From an uncultured Lachnospiraceae bacterium (GTDB taxonomy: Bacteria > Bacillota > Clostridia > Lachnospirales > Lachnospiraceae): a DNA stretch of 64,000 nt. This document shows positions 46,292 to 56,802 of the stretch, piece by piece; the first letter of the stretch is position 1, and each line of letters starts with the position of its first letter. The position numbers and the translations under genes are program-made. Below the pieces are notes generated by a model that saw only the letters and a list, made by a program, of their open reading frames with translations, was not told where the DNA came from and ran no database searches. The stretch spans positions 1 through 64,000 of the forward strand of contig CAKRHP010000009.1 of NCBI GenBank assembly GCA_934339135.1, given 5' to 3'.

Positions 46292-47405
46292 TTAATGATT
46301 CGTTTTCGTAATCCATGCAAGATATGCGTTGATAAACGGATCAATATTTCCATCCATCACTCCCTGCACATTGGAAATCTCTTCGTTCGTTCTGTGATCC
46401 TTCACCATTGTATATGGCTGCATAACATAGGACCGGATCTGGCTTCCCCAGCCAATCTCCTTCGACTCTCCGCGAATGCCGTTGGCTTTTTCCTGCTGTT
46501 CCTGCTGTTTTAAGATAAACAGCTTTGCCTTCAGCATCTGCATTGCCTTATCTTTGTTCATATGCTGGGACCGCTCATTCTGGCACTGTACCACAATTCC
46601 TGTCGGATAATGGGTGATACGGATTGCCGATGAGGTCTTATTGATATGCTGTCCACCGGCACCACTGGACCGGTAGGTATCAATACGGATATCGTCATCC
46701 GCGATCTCAATATCAAGATCCTCCTCAATATCCGGCATCACATCGCAGGATACAAAAGAGGTCTGTCTCTTACCTGCAGCGTTAAACGGCGAAATACGTA
46801 CCAGGCGGTGAACCCCATGCTCTGATTTCAGATAACCATAAGCATTCTCTCCGTTAATCTGCAGTGTAACAGACTTATATCCAGCTTCATCGCCGTCCAG
46901 AAAATCAAGCATTTCCACCTGAAATCCTCTTTTTTCAGCCCACCGCTGATACATACGGCACAGCATACTTGCCCAGTCACAGCTCTCGGTGCCGCCGGCA
47001 CCTGCATGAAGCGTAAGGATCGCATTGTCCTTATCATACTCCCCACAAAGAAGCGTCTCGATCCGGATGGCTTCATACTCGTTGCAGAATTCGTCATAGC
47101 TCTCCTGCACCTCCGGAACCATATCTGTGTCGTTTTCTTCCTCTGCAATCTCAATGAGCATCAGCATATCTTCTCTGTCTGCACAGAGCTTCTCATATCG
47201 CTCGATCACATCTTTCAAATGCTTACTTTCCTGTACTATCGCTGTAGACTTTTCCGGATTATCCCAGAATCCCGGTTCCTCCATTGTCTTATCCAGCTCT
47301 TCAACCCGGTCTTTTTTGTTAGCCAGGTCAAAGTGAATCCCCCATCTCTAACAATGGCTGGGCATAATTTGCCAGGGACTGTTTGATCGCATCAAACTCA
47401 ACCAT
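46292..47405 (-). CDS. prfB: Peptide chain release factor 2, with programmed +1 frameshift
   Basis: About 370 residues. Translation begins at the ATG at 47405 (AGAGGTG upstream; MVEFDAIKQSLANYAQPLLE) and meets CTT TGA C at 47328-47333. The downstream frame continues LDLANKKDRVEELDKTMEEP, so a +1 shift is needed. The catalytic domain has the GGQ motif (SSGAGGQHINKTSSAIR) and the SPF codon-recognition motif (ISPFNAAGKRQT). RF2 ends translation at UGA and UAA, and the UGA in its own mRNA is the known autoregulatory device. Confidence 0.97.
47328..47346 (-). promoter_or_regulatory. RF2 programmed frameshift site
   Basis: On the minus strand a GGGGG stretch (about 47339-47343), an internal Shine-Dalgarno-like element, precedes CTT TGA C (47333-47328). 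Both zero and +1 frames match RF2 across the site. Confidence 0.85.
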
Positions 47406-47441
47406 CTTTTTCACCTCTTTCTTTTCCCTTAAATCTGTGTT

Positions 47442-50006
47442 TTAATATTTCCTTCCACAGCACTGTTTATACTTCTTGCCGCTTCCACAAGGGCAAGGAT
47501 CGTTTGGCTGTATCTTTTTGGTTTTTCTCTTCTTCGGAGCCTTAACTGCAGAATCGTCCTTGTTGGTACCTGTTGCCTGGGCAACCTGCTCTCGCTCTAC
47601 CTTCTGCTCGATCTTAATATGCGTCAGAACCTTAATGGTCTCCTCTGCAATAGAATCGATCATGGCATCAAACATATCAAAGCCGGCAAACTTATACTCT
47701 ACAACAGGATCTCTCTGTCCATATGCCTGAAGTCCGATACCCTGACGAAGCTGATCCATATCATCAATATGATCCATCCACTTACGGTCGATGACTTTCA
47801 GAAGAATGACACGCTCCACCTCACGGAACTGCTCCGGCTCCGGGAACTCTGCTTCCTTCGCCTCGTATACCTTAACCGCTTCTTCCTGAAGCTGCTCGAT
47901 CAGCTCAGCCTTTGTGCCATGCTTTTTCTGCTCCTCGGTCAATTCAATACGCTTAAGCGGAACGATTGGCAGAAGTACATTATTAAGCTCGGCAATATCC
48001 CAGTCCTCTGCACTCTGATCATCACCGATCACGCGGGTAACACACTTTTCAACCTGCTCCTTGAGCATACTCATAATAGTGCCACGCATATTCTCGCCAT
48101 CCAGCACCATCCGACGTTCTTTATAGATAACCTCTCTCTGCTCGTTGTTGACCTGATCGAACTCCAGCAGATTCTTACGAATACCAAAGTTATTACCCTC
48201 GATCTTCTTCTGTGCACTCTCAATGGCACTGGAAAGCATCTTATGCTCTACCTGCTCTCCATCCGGCATCGCATCAAACAGTCCCTTGATACGATCCGAA
48301 CCAAACAGACGCATCAAATCATCCTCCAACGAGATGTAGAAACGGGACTCACCCGGATCTCCCTGACGTCCTGCACGGCCACGAAGCTGATTATCAATAC
48401 GACGGGACTCATGACGCTCGGTGCCGATGATCTTGAGACCACCAAGTTCCTTAACACCCTCACCCAGCTTAATATCAGTACCACGGCCGGCCATATTGGT
48501 TGCGATGGTTACAGCGCCCATCTGACCTGCGTCAGCAATGATCTCCGCCTCTAACTCATGGAACTTCGCATTCAGCACCTTATGAGGGATGCCCTTCTTC
48601 TGAAGCATCTGGCTAAGCATCTCGGACGTCTCAATGGTAATAGTACCAACCAGAACCGGCTGTCCTTTCTCATGTGCCTCTACAATATCTGCAACAACTG
48701 CATTAAATTTGTCTTTCTTTGTCTTATATACGGCATCATCATAATCAATACGTGCAATTGGCAGGTTCGTCGGAACCTCGATAACATCCATGCCATAGAT
48801 ATCACGGAACTCCTTCTCCTCTGTGAGTGCTGTACCGGTCATACCTGATTTCTTCTCATACTTATTAAAGAAGTTCTGGAATGTAATAGTAGCCAGAGTC
48901 TTACTCTCTCTCTTGACCTTTACATGCTCCTTCGCCTCAATTGCCTGATGAAGACCATCAGAGAAACGACGTCCCGGCATGATACGTCCGGTAAACTCAT
49001 CAACGATCAGTACTTCATCGTCCTTGACCACATAATCCTTATCTCTTGCCATCAAAGAGTGGGCACGAAGAGCAAGATTAATATTATGCTGCAGTTCCAG
49101 ATTATCCGGATCTGCCAGATTATCCACACCAAAGAAACGCTCTGCCTTGTGGACACCTTCCTCGGTCAGGTTTACGTTTTTGTCCTTCTCATCGACAACG
49201 TAATCGCCTGTCTCCTGCTCATCCTCTGCCATAAGGATATCCATCTTGGAAAGCTCCTTACGGGTACCTCTGGTGAGCTGTTTTACAAATATATCACAAG
49301 CCTCGTAAAGCTTTGTAGACTTGCCGCTCTGTCCGGAAATGATCAGCGGAGTACGCGCCTCATCGATCAATACGGAATCCACCTCATCGATGATCGCATA
49401 ATGAAGTTCTCTCTGTACCAGATCCTTCTTATAAACAACCATGTTATCACGGAGATAATCGAAACCAAGCTCGTTATTGGTAGCATATGTGATATCACAG
49501 TTATATGCCTCACGTCTCTCATCGTTATCCATGGAGTTTAAGATCACACCAACCTTCAAACCCAGAAACTCATGTACCTTTCCCATCCACTCGGCATCAC
49601 GCTTTGCCAGATAATCATTGACTGTGACAATATGCACGCCCTTGCCTTCCAGTGCATTCAAATATGCAGGAAGTGTGGATACCAGGGTTTTACCTTCACC
49701 GGTACGCATCTCTGTGATACGTCCCTGATGCAGGATCACACCACCGATCAGCTGTACGCGATAATGTCTCATATTCAAAACACGGGTTGCAGCCTCTCTG
49801 ACTGTCGCAAATGCCTCCACCAGAATATCATCCAGTGTCTCACCATTTGCCAGTCTCTCCTTAAACTCCGGAGTCTTTGCCTGCAATTCCTCATCACTCA
49901 GCTTCTCATACTCCGGAGCCAATGCCTCGATCTTATCAACGATCGGAGTGATCCGCTTCAGCTCATGCTGACTATGAGTGCCAAAAATCTTTGTAAATAA
50001 ACTCAT
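47442..50006 (-). CDS. secA: Preprotein translocase ATPase SecA
   Basis: 854 residues, full length. Walker A-type [20 protein letters not shown], the [19 protein letters not shown] helicase box, [19 protein letters not shown], and motif [29 protein letters not shown] are typical. The last residues [18 protein letters not shown] are the zinc-binding SecB/ribosome-interaction tail. It drives protein export through SecYEG. It precedes prfB with a short gap. Confidence 0.98.
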   Translation of the reverse strand: MSLFTKIFGTHSQHELKRITPIVDKIEALAPEYEKLSDEELQAKTPEFKERLANGETLDDILVEAFATVREAATRVLNMRHYRVQLIGGVILHQGRITEMRTGEGKTLVSTLPAYLNALEGKGVHIVTVNDYLAKRDAEWMGKVHEFLGLKVGVILNSMDNDERREAYNCDITYATNNELGFDYLRDNMVVYKKDLVQRELHYAIIDEVDSVLIDEARTPLIISGQSGKSTKLYEACDIFVKQLTRGTRKELSKMDILMAEDEQETGDYVVDEKDKNVNLTEEGVHKAERFFGVDNLADPDNLELQHNINLALRAHSLMARDKDYVVKDDEVLIVDEFTGRIMPGRRFSDGLHQAIEAKEHVKVKRESKTLATITFQNFFNKYEKKSGMTGTALTEEKEFRDIYGMDVIEVPTNLPIARIDYDDAVYKTKKDKFNAVVADIVEAHEKGQPVLVGTITIETSEMLSQMLQKKGIPHKVLNAKFHELEAEIIADAGQMGAVTIATNMAGRGTDIKLGEGVKELGGLKIIGTERHESRRIDNQLRGRAGRQGDPGESRFYISLEDDLMRLFGSDRIKGLFDAMPDGEQVEHKMLSSAIESAQKKIEGNNFGIRKNLLEFDQVNNEQREVIYKERRMVLDGENMRGTIMSMLKEQVEKCVTRVIGDDQSAEDWDIAELNNVLLPIVPLKRIELTEEQKKHGTKAELIEQLQEEAVKVYEAKEAEFPEPEQFREVERVILLKVIDRKWMDHIDDMDQLRQGIGLQAYGQRDPVVEYKFAGFDMFDAMIDSIAEETIKVLTHIKIEQKVEREQVAQATGTNKDDSAVKAPKKRKTKKIQPNDPCPCGSGKKYKQCCGRKY

Positions 50007-50083
50007 ACTCTAACCTTACCTTTCCAATACCTGCTCCTGACTGCAGGTAAATCTAATTTCATCTTATTCCGAAATTACACTCA

Positions 50084-50112
50084 AGTATAGCATTTTTCCG
50101 ATTTATAAGCAA
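50084..50112 (-). promoter_or_regulatory. Promoter of secA
   Basis: TTGCTT -35 (50107-50112) and TATACT -10 (50084-50089) with a 17-bp spacer on the minus strand, leaving a leader of about 70 nt before secA. Confidence 0.7.
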
Positions 50113-50161
50113 CTTTTATTTTCTGTAATGGAAAAATGAGCCGGATCTATTCTCCATACCA

Positions 50162-50195
50162 TAAAAGAGCGAGTGCCTCTCCAGACACTCGCTCT
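50162..50195 (-). terminator. Terminator of hpf
   Basis: A 10-bp stem (AGAGCGAGTG/CACTCGCTCT, 50166-50195) with a ten-base loop is followed on the minus strand by TTTTATGG, 83 bp after the hpf stop. Confidence 0.8.
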
Positions 50196-50277
50196 GATAA
50201 TTCCTTTATTTTATACACCCCACTGTGTACCTGATACCTTCCAGTGCTTATACCTTCTTCGCCTAATCCTCAACGCT

Positions 50278-50805
50278 TTAGAACTCCGGTTCGATCAGAC
50301 CATATGTATTGCCTTTTCTCTTGTACACGACATTGACCTCGTCTGTCGTTGCATTACGAAATACATAGAAACTATGTCCCAGAAGCTCCATCTGTAAGCA
50401 GGCTTCCTCAGCCTCCATCGGCTTCATGGCAAATCTCTTGGAACGAATGATCTTAATCTCATCATCGTCCTCGATATCCTCCTCAACAAATGCCTTGCTC
50501 AAGCTTACTGCTGACTGCTGCTGATCGACAATCTTGTTTTTATATTTACGAAGCTGACGCTCAATAATTTCCTCTACAAGATCAATAGAAACATACATGT
50601 CATCGCTGACCTGCTCCGCTCTGACAATATTTCCTTTCATTGGGATGGTAATCTCTATTTTCTGTCTCTCCTTCTCTACACTCAGGGTTACATGAACTTC
50701 TGTCTCCGGTGTAAAATATCTCTCCAGCTTGCCCAGCTTGTCCTGGACGGCAGCCTTCAATCCTTCTGTTACGTCGATGTTCTTACCACTGATGATATAC
50801 TGCAT
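50278..50805 (-). CDS. hpf: Ribosome hibernation-promoting factor, long form
   Basis: 175 residues. The N-terminal RaiA/HPF domain (MQYIISGKNIDVTEGLKAAV, SVEKERQKIEITIPM, DDMYVSIDLVEEIIERQLRKYKNK) is joined by an acidic linker to the C-terminal dimerisation domain (IIRSKRFAMKPMEAEEACLQMELLGHSFYVFRN to VVYKRKGNTYGLIEP). Long HPF pairs ribosomes into inactive 100S particles in stationary phase. It has its own consensus promoter and terminator, so it is a single-gene unit. Confidence 0.96.
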   Translation of the reverse strand: MQYIISGKNIDVTEGLKAAVQDKLGKLERYFTPETEVHVTLSVEKERQKIEITIPMKGNIVRAEQVSDDMYVSIDLVEEIIERQLRKYKNKIVDQQQSAVSLSKAFVEEDIEDDDEIKIIRSKRFAMKPMEAEEACLQMELLGHSFYVFRNATTDEVNVVYKRKGNTYGLIEPEF

Positions 50806-50840
50806 AAGTCCCCAACTCCTTTACTGTTTAGAATGGTTAT

Positions 50841-50869
50841 ATTATACTACAACCCACTCCATTTTGCAA
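50841..50869 (-). promoter_or_regulatory. Promoter of hpf
   Basis: TTGCAA -35 (50864-50869), 17-bp spacer and a perfect TATAAT -10 (50841-50846) on the minus strand, about 36 bp before the hpf start. Confidence 0.75.
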
Positions 50870-51045
50870 GCAAAAATGAACAAATTGCACAAAAACATAT
50901 TCGAATTTTTCTCTCAGGATCATTCGTTAATTGTCACACAATTTGTCTGTCAAGATTTTTTTCTCATTTTTGTATTTTTATCCATTTTCACAAAACAAAT
51001 TTTCTTGTTGACAAGTTTGTTTTTGTGTAAAAAACAGGTAAAAAT

Positions 51046-51117
51046 TGTGGATAATGTGGATAACTTCGTGAATAACTCTATTTTTCCTCCATTTTTAAAT
51101 CCACAAAATGTGGATAA
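51046..51117 (+). promoter_or_regulatory. Cluster of three perfect DnaA boxes
   Basis: TGTGGATAA, the complement of the consensus TTATCCACA, occurs at 51046-51054, 51055-51063 (directly abutting) and 51109-51117, all in the same orientation, in very AT-rich DNA. No dnaA, dnaN or other origin genes are near. Confidence 0.65.
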
Positions 51118-51325
51118 CTATTCACATTTATCTCTTATCTTTGACATTTCTACTAATATAAATCGATTTCTTTGTGCAATATATACAATCATTCCATTGT
51201 CAATCAATTTTTCTAAAATAGAATTATCTTTTTTATCTATGAATTGTCAGACAATTCAATCCTTTATTCCCATAAATAACCACAGTAAATAAAATCACAT
51301 CATTTATTTTCCCAGGCACCAAAAA

Positions 51326-51365
51326 AGGGACGTCAAAAAATGACAGCGCACTTTTTGGCGTCCCT
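51326..51365 (-). terminator. Terminator of ridA
   Basis: A 14-bp stem with one G-T pair (51326-51339 with 51352-51365) is followed on the minus strand by TTTTTT. Confidence 0.85.
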
Positions 51366-51402
51366 GTAACATTCACTTACTTATTTCTTTTCTCTGATCT
51401 TT

Positions 51403-51780
51403 TTATTTTGCTGCGATCGCTTCAATCTCGATCAGAACGTCCTTTGGAAGACGAGCAACCTCAACACAAGAACGTGCCGGATATGGCTCTGGAAAATACT
51501 TACCATAAACTTCATTGATCTTTCCGAAATCATCCATATTCTTAATGAATACAACTGTCTTAATAACCTTGTCCATAGAACTTCCTGCGGCTTCCACAAG
51601 ATTTTTCAGGTTACCGATCGCCTGCTCTGCCTGCTCTGCTGCGGTACTTCCAACAATCTCTCCGGTTGCCGGGTTTACCGGGATCACTCCGGATGTGTAC
51701 ACGAGACCATTTACCTCGATTGCCTGTGAATATGGTCCGATTGCTGCCGGCGCCTTATCTGTACTGATCACGTTCTTCAT
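51403..51780 (-). CDS. ridA: RidA/YjgF 2-iminobutanoate deaminase
   Basis: 125 residues from the ATG at 51780 with GGAGG; the open frame extends upstream without a better start. IGPYSQAIEVNGLVYTSGVIPVNP, NLKNLVEAAGSSMDKVIKTVVF and YPARSCVEVARLPKDVLIEIEAIA include the catalytic arginine. RidA hydrolyses reactive enamines and imines from PLP enzymes, protecting metabolism. It is monocistronic, with a leader hairpin CCTGCAGC/GCTGCAGG (51796-51821) just upstream of the ribosome site. Confidence 0.95.
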   Translation of the reverse strand: MKNVISTDKAPAAIGPYSQAIEVNGLVYTSGVIPVNPATGEIVGSTAAEQAEQAIGNLKNLVEAAGSSMDKVIKTVVFIKNMDDFGKINEVYGKYFPEPYPARSCVEVARLPKDVLIEIEAIAAK

Positions 51781-52178
51781 AATATCCTCCATTCTCCTGC
51801 AGCCACCCTTTTCGCTGCAGGGTTTCATTTGCTGATGCATTTTGTATATGAAAAGCTCTGTCATGTCCGCTTCCGGTGACAGACAGCTTTCGTTTCAAAG
51901 TATATCACGTTTCTACAGGTGGTTCAACCGCAGAAAAAGAAGTCCGGAGAAATACATCGTACATCGAAATTTCCGCTGTCCTCTATGTCATCTTAGTCTT
52001 TCCCATTTCCCCCACTTGTGGTATGATTATCAGGATCATTTATAAATGATCCGGCAATGACACTTCACTTGTAGTACCACAATATATCCACCACTCATTA
52101 TTTCAGAAACAATGAATATGTTTTGGATTACAGGAAAATAGAGAATAGAGTGATAACCGCTCAGAAAAGAGGAATATT
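51781..52178. other. 398-bp divergent intergenic region between ridA and cvfB
   Basis: No gene seen. It holds the ridA leader hairpin (51796-51821), two nested inverted repeats at 52016-52082 on the cvfB side and the two divergent promoters, which I could not place exactly. Confidence 0.5.
52016..52082 (+). promoter_or_regulatory. Nested inverted repeats upstream of cvfB
   Basis: Outer arms TTGTGGTA (52016-52023) and TACCACAA (52075-52082) enclose a perfect 20-bp palindrome at 52033-52052 (GGATCATTTA and its complement). Either a structured 5' leader of cvfB or operators in the divergent promoter region. Confidence 0.45.
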
Positions 52179-53024
52179 ATGACTGAAAAAATACAACTTG
52201 GTAAAACCCAGGAATTGATCGTAGTAAAAACTACAGATTTCGGTGTCTATCTGAACATACCGGGAGGGGATGATGCAGACAAGATCCTGCTGCCAAAATC
52301 ACAGGTTCCAAAAGGGACGCAGCTTAAGGATGCTTTAACTGTATTCGTTTACCGTGATTCCGAGGACCGCCCCATCGCCACCACCTGGGAACCGGAACTG
52401 GAGCTGGGCGGCGTTGCCCGCTTAAAGGTCAAAGAAGTTACAAAGATCGGTGCCTTTCTGGAAATGGGACTTTCCAAGGATCTGCTGCTCCCATTTAAAC
52501 AGCAGCTTTACAAAGTTGAACCCGGAGATGCTGTTCTTGTAACCATGTATCTCGATAAAAGCGAACGTCTCTGCGCATCCATGCATGTCTACGACCGACT
52601 ACAGAATGACTCCGATTATCAGAAGGATGATGAAGTATTCGGCCGTGTCTATGAGATCAGTGAAAATTTTGGTGTTTTTGTGGCAGTGGATGACAAATAC
52701 TCCGCTCTGATCCCGAAGAAAGAGGTTTTCGAGAAGTATCGGATCAATCAGCCGGTTTATGCCAGAGTATCCCAGGTACTGGAGGATGGACGTCTTTCCT
52801 TAAGTGTCAAAAAGAAAATTCCGGAGCAGATGGAGGAGGATGCCGAATTTATTCTTCACCGACTGGAGGATGCCGATGGATTTCTTCCATACCACGACAA
52901 AAGCGCACCAGAGGAGATCAAATCTCACTTCCACATGAGTAAAAATGCATTCAAACGTGCCATCGGCCGTCTCATGAAGGAAGGCTTTATCACCATTGAG
53001 AAGGACGGTATCCGCATAAAATAA
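52179..53024 (+). CDS. cvfB: CvfB-type S1 RNA-binding protein
   Basis: 281 residues with GAGGAA before the ATG. Three S1-like barrels (VVKTTDFGVYLNIPGG, VKEVTKIGAFLEMGLSKDLLLPF, VYEISENFGVFVAVDDKYSALIPKKE) are followed by a C-terminal winged helix (HMSKNAFKRAIGRLMKEGFITIEKDGI), the CvfB/YitL layout. In staphylococci CvfB binds RNA and affects virulence factors; its role here is likely general RNA binding. It is the only complete plus-strand gene longer than 50 codons in the window. Confidence 0.93.
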   Translation: MTEKIQLGKTQELIVVKTTDFGVYLNIPGGDDADKILLPKSQVPKGTQLKDALTVFVYRDSEDRPIATTWEPELELGGVARLKVKEVTKIGAFLEMGLSKDLLLPFKQQLYKVEPGDAVLVTMYLDKSERLCASMHVYDRLQNDSDYQKDDEVFGRVYEISENFGVFVAVDDKYSALIPKKEVFEKYRINQPVYARVSQVLEDGRLSLSVKKKIPEQMEEDAEFILHRLEDADGFLPYHDKSAPEEIKSHFHMSKNAFKRAIGRLMKEGFITIEKDGIRIK

Positions 53025-53036
53025 ATTTTCCAAAAC

Positions 53037-53083
53037 AAAGATCAGGATTGTCATTTTTATAAAACATGACAATCCTGATCTTT
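53037..53083. terminator. Shared bidirectional terminator of cvfB and accA
   Basis: An 18-bp perfect stem (53037-53054 with 53066-53083) with an 11-base loop lies between the convergent stops of cvfB and accA. The plus side continues TTTTCTTTTCC. Confidence 0.9.
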
Positions 53084-53126
53084 TCTTTTCCTTTAATATA
53101 AAATCACTCTAACCATCGTTTTATTT

Positions 53127-53924
53127 TTATTCTACAAATCTTCCAAACTGCCGGAAACGCTCATACCTTTTCTGCAGAAGCTCTTCCATCTCCCTATCCA
53201 GAAGCTCTGGCAGTGCTTCTGTCAACGCCTGTTTTAACGCCCCTGCCACCTCCGGCAGATGATGCTCCAGATCATCCTCCGGCTCGGCAAACATCCGGTT
53301 CGCTACGTGATTTTTCAGAAGATCTTTCGCTGTCATTTTCATACGCTCGGCTGCCTCAGCCACTCTGGTAGGATCCTTCCACAAGATACTGGAAAATCCC
53401 TCCGGAGATAAAATCGAATACACTGCATGTTCCAGCATCCATACCTGATCCCCCACAGCAAGAGCAAGAGCCCCACCACTGCCGCCTTCCCCAATAAAGA
53501 TACTAATGACCGGTGTTTTTAACCGGGACATCTCCATCAGGTTTCTGGCAATCGCTTCTCCCTGTCCACGTTCCTCTGCACCAACACCAGGAAACGCTCC
53601 CGCTGTATTGATCAGAGTGATCACCGGACGATGAAATTTCTCTGCCTGCTTCATCAACCGGAGTGCCTTGCGATATCCCTCCGGATTTGGCTGTCCAAAA
53701 TTGCAGTTGACGTTTTCCTCTAAGGTATGTCCTTTCTGTATCCCAATCACTGTCACCGGCATCCCGTTCAAGCTGGCAATTCCACCAATGATCGCACCAT
53801 CATCCCCAAACAGGCGGTCCCCGTGAAACTCCAGAAAATCATCAAACATTTCATCAATAAACTGTTTTGCACTGGGGCGGTCAATCTGACGGGCAATGGT
53901 CACAGATCTCATACTTTCATTCAT
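53127..53924 (-). CDS. accA: Acetyl-CoA carboxylase carboxyltransferase subunit alpha
   Basis: 265 residues. The crotonase-fold carboxyltransferase features (DRLFGDDGAIIGGIASLNGMPV, NTAGAFPGVGAEERGQGEAIARNL, GEGGSGGALALAVGD, EGFSSILWKDPTR) are intact. It pairs with AccD to transfer the carboxyl group to acetyl-CoA. Its start overlaps the accD stop by eight bases. It is the last gene of the fab/acc cluster. Confidence 0.97.
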   Translation of the reverse strand: MNESMRSVTIARQIDRPSAKQFIDEMFDDFLEFHGDRLFGDDGAIIGGIASLNGMPVTVIGIQKGHTLEENVNCNFGQPNPEGYRKALRLMKQAEKFHRPVITLINTAGAFPGVGAEERGQGEAIARNLMEMSRLKTPVISIFIGEGGSGGALALAVGDQVWMLEHAVYSILSPEGFSSILWKDPTRVAEAAERMKMTAKDLLKNHVANRMFAEPEDDLEHHLPEVAGALKQALTEALPELLDREMEELLQKRYERFRQFGRFVE

Positions 53925-54810
53925 TTCCGTTTCCTCGCTTTCCTGCCTGATGAAGCTTTAAAATCTTTCCAAGCTCCCCACGCAATTCCTCACGATGAAC
54001 AATGCGGTCTACAAATCCATGATCCAACTGAAACTCTGCCCTCTGGAAGCCCTCCGGTAGTTTCTGATGTATGGTTCCCTGGATTACACGCTGTCCCGCA
54101 AAACCGATCAATGCCTTTGGCTCCGACAAAATAATATCTCCTAACATGGCAAAGCTGGCTGTAACACCACCGGTTGTTGGATCCGTCAATACCGTAACAT
54201 ACAAAAGACCGGCCTCATCATGACGCCCCAGTGCTTCCGATACCTTTGCCATCTGCATCAACGAAATAATGCCTTCCTGCATTCTGGCACCACCGGATGT
54301 TGTAAATATAACGACCGGGAGTCTTTCCTCTGTGGCTTTTTCCACCGCACGGGTGATCTTTTCACCAACTACAGAACCCATACTGCCCATCATAAAATGA
54401 CTGTCCATTATAGCGATAACCGCATTGTTTCCCTCAATCTGACAACGTCCCGTGACAACAGCCTCCCGAAGCTTTGTCTTATCCTGAGCTTTTTCGATAA
54501 TTTTATCATAATCCGGATATTCCATTGGATTTTCCGGGATCATATCGGCATCAAATTCCTGAAAAGATCCTTCATCACAAGTAATCGCGATCCGCTCCGC
54601 CGGTGTCATACGAAAATGGGCACCACAGCTGGGACACAGCTTATACTCTGTGATCTCTTTTTTGTATATGATCATTTTACAGGTATTACATTTGATCCAC
54701 ATTCCATTCGGAATCGATGGTCCCTGTTCCTTTTTCTTTCGATCTGTCTTTTTCTTCTCGGACGTGGTATCCAAAGAAAAATAATTCTTTCTTTTACTAA
54801 ATAAATTCAC
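53917..54810 (-). CDS. accD: Acetyl-CoA carboxylase carboxyltransferase subunit beta
   Basis: 297 residues, GTG start after GGAAGG. The N-terminal zinc ribbon (CNTCKMIIYKKEITEYKLCPSCGAHF) and the carboxyltransferase core (GSMGSVVGEKITRA, TTSGGARMQEGIISLMQMAK, DPTTGGVTASFAMLGD, GFAGQRVIQGT) are complete. It works as an A2B2 complex with AccA. The N-terminal 25 residues are basic and disordered. Confidence 0.97.
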   Translation of the reverse strand: MNLFSKRKNYFSLDTTSEKKKTDRKKKEQGPSIPNGMWIKCNTCKMIIYKKEITEYKLCPSCGAHFRMTPAERIAITCDEGSFQEFDADMIPENPMEYPDYDKIIEKAQDKTKLREAVVTGRCQIEGNNAVIAIMDSHFMMGSMGSVVGEKITRAVEKATEERLPVVIFTTSGGARMQEGIISLMQMAKVSEALGRHDEAGLLYVTVLTDPTTGGVTASFAMLGDIILSEPKALIGFAGQRVIQGTIHQKLPEGFQRAEFQLDHGFVDRIVHREELRGELGKILKLHQAGKRGNGNE

Positions 54811-54914
54811 AAGATCCTTCCTTTCTGTCTGTCCATATCATGGTACAGGCATGCGATTGGCAGAACACTTTAATTTCTCTGCCATACACCCATTCGGCTA
54901 AAATCCTACGAAAA

Positions 54915-56261
54915 TTATTTCAAAATCTTCTCCTCAATAAAGGATGTATCGAACTCACCGGAAATATAATCCGGATGGCTTAATATCATTCCCTGAAAAT
55001 CTATATTGGTATCAATACCATCGATCACAAACTCATAGAGTGCCCGGCGCATTTTGGCTATAGCCTCCTGACGATCCTTTCCATGAACGATCACTTTTGC
55101 GATCATAGAATCATAATACGGCGGGATCACATAGTCCTGAAATACCGCCGCATCCACACGAAGTCCCAGACCGCCTGCCGGCAGTAACAAAGACCGGATC
55201 TTTCCCGGACAAGGTGCAAAGTTTTTATCCGGATTTTCTGCATTGATACGGCACTCAATGGCATGACCACTAATGTGGATCTCATCCTGTGTCACAGAAA
55301 GCGGCTCCCCTGCGGCAATACGGATCTGTTCCTTAATAATATCAATCCCTGTGACCATCTCTGTCACCGGATGTTCCACCTGTACTCTGGTATTCATTTC
55401 CATAAAATAGAAATTACCGGATCTATCATAAAGAAATTCAATGGTTCCTGCACTCTGGTAACCTGCCGCCTTCGCCGCACGCACGGCAGCCGCACACATT
55501 TCCTCCCGCTTCTCCTGACTGAGAGCCGGTGACGGAGACTCCTCCAGCACCTTCTGATTCTTTCTCTGAAGAGAGCAGTCCCTTTCCCCGAGATGTACCA
55601 CATTGCCAAACTGGTCTCCTAACACCTGCACCTCAATATGTCTGGCATTTTCAATCAGTTTCTCCATATAAACTGCATCATCTCCGAAGCCTGCCATAGC
55701 TTCTCCCTTTGCAGATTCATAGGCATTCTCCAGCTCTTCACGACTCCGCACAATACGTATGCCCTTTCCGCCGCCCCCGGCGGAAGCCTTAACCATCACA
55801 GGATATCCCAGACGTTCTGCCACTTCATAGGCTTTATCAAGGCTCTCGATAACTCCGTCACTACCGGGAATCACCGGAACTCCTGCCTTGATCATCATCT
55901 CTCTGGCATTTGCCTTATTACCCATGGCATCGATCACAGACGGACCAGGTCCTATGAACTTAATATTGCAAACCTCGCACATAGAGGCAAACGTGCTGTT
56001 TTCAGACAAAAATCCAAACCCCGGATGTATCGCCTGAATCTTTTTTTCTACTGCTACGCTGATAATATTCTGCATATTCAGATAGCTTTCTGCTACCTTT
56101 GCCCCACCGATGCAGACAGCCTCATCTGCCATCTGTGTATGTAGGGCATCCCTGTCTGCCTCCGAAAAAACGGCTACGGTTCTCACACCCATCTCCCGGC
56201 AGGCACGGATTATACGAACAGCTATCTCTCCACGGTTCGCAATTAGTATTTTATCAAACAT
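54915..56261 (-). CDS. accC: Acetyl-CoA carboxylase biotin carboxylase subunit
   Basis: 448 residues from the ATG at 56261 with GGAGG. ATP-grasp features: [35 protein letters not shown] (ATP loop), [19 protein letters not shown] and the catalytic [33 protein letters not shown]. It carboxylates the biotin on AccB. It starts 26 bases after fabZ, and a 104-bp gap follows to accD. Confidence 0.97.
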   Translation of the reverse strand: MFDKILIANRGEIAVRIIRACREMGVRTVAVFSEADRDALHTQMADEAVCIGGAKVAESYLNMQNIISVAVEKKIQAIHPGFGFLSENSTFASMCEVCNIKFIGPGPSVIDAMGNKANAREMMIKAGVPVIPGSDGVIESLDKAYEVAERLGYPVMVKASAGGGGKGIRIVRSREELENAYESAKGEAMAGFGDDAVYMEKLIENARHIEVQVLGDQFGNVVHLGERDCSLQRKNQKVLEESPSPALSQEKREEMCAAAVRAAKAAGYQSAGTIEFLYDRSGNFYFMEMNTRVQVEHPVTEMVTGIDIIKEQIRIAAGEPLSVTQDEIHISGHAIECRINAENPDKNFAPCPGKIRSLLLPAGGLGLRVDAAVFQDYVIPPYYDSMIAKVIVHGKDRQEAIAKMRRALYEFVIDGIDTNIDFQGMILSHPDYISGEFDTSFIEEKILK

Positions 56262-56286
56262 GCGCTCCTCCATCCCATCCTCACAA

Positions 56287-56718
56287 TTATCCAATCATAA
56301 AGATAAATTCTGCCTGTGCAGCTACCTTATCGTCTACATAGGCTGTTCCCTGACCAATCCCTGCATTCTTTTTCAGCTTCACAATAGAAACCTCCATACG
56401 CAGAGTATCACCAGGCACTACTTTTTTCTTAAATTTTGCCTTATTGATCCCGCCAAAGTACGCTGTTTTCCCTTTAAACTGCTCCTGGGAAAGAATCGCA
56501 ACGGCTCCTGCCTGTGCCATTGCTTCCACGATCAGTACTCCCGGCATCACCGGCTCGTTTGGAAAATGTCCAGCAAAAAACGGCTCATTCATCGACACGT
56601 TTTTGATCGCCGTCACACTTTCTCCCGGCACCATATCAACAATACGATCCACCAGCAGAAACGGCTGACGATGGGGAATTATCTCCATAATCTGCTTAAT
56701 ATCCATTACACATTCCAT
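56287..56718 (-). CDS. fabZ: 3-hydroxyacyl-ACP dehydratase FabZ
   Basis: 143 residues from the ATG at 56718 (GAGG upstream). The hotdog-fold [11 protein letters not shown], and [25 protein letters not shown] with the catalytic His and Glu, are intact. FabZ removes water from 3-hydroxyacyl-ACP in every elongation round. It lies between accB and accC, the normal clostridial order. Confidence 0.96.
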   Translation of the reverse strand: MECVMDIKQIMEIIPHRQPFLLVDRIVDMVPGESVTAIKNVSMNEPFFAGHFPNEPVMPGVLIVEAMAQAGAVAILSQEQFKGKTAYFGGINKAKFKKKVVPGDTLRMEVSIVKLKKNAGIGQGTAYVDDKVAAQAEFIFMIG

Positions 56719-56802
56719 TTTTATCCTCATTTCTGAACGATCTTCTTTTAAAACACTCTGCCCTCGCTCAAAGGCTCATTGCAGCATTATATACTGTTTT
56801 CT

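Larger units (their letters stand above)
50806..51402. other. 597-bp AT-rich intergenic region between hpf and ridA
   Basis: No supported gene. It contains the hpf promoter (50841-50869), a cluster of three perfect DnaA boxes (51046-51117) and the ridA terminator (51326-51365). The plus-strand open frames here show no ribosome sites or family matches. Confidence 0.6.

Noticed and set aside
50880..51292. Plus-strand open frames in the hpf-ridA gap
   Set aside because: Low-complexity translations rich in Phe, Ile and Asn, no ribosome site and no recognisable domain.
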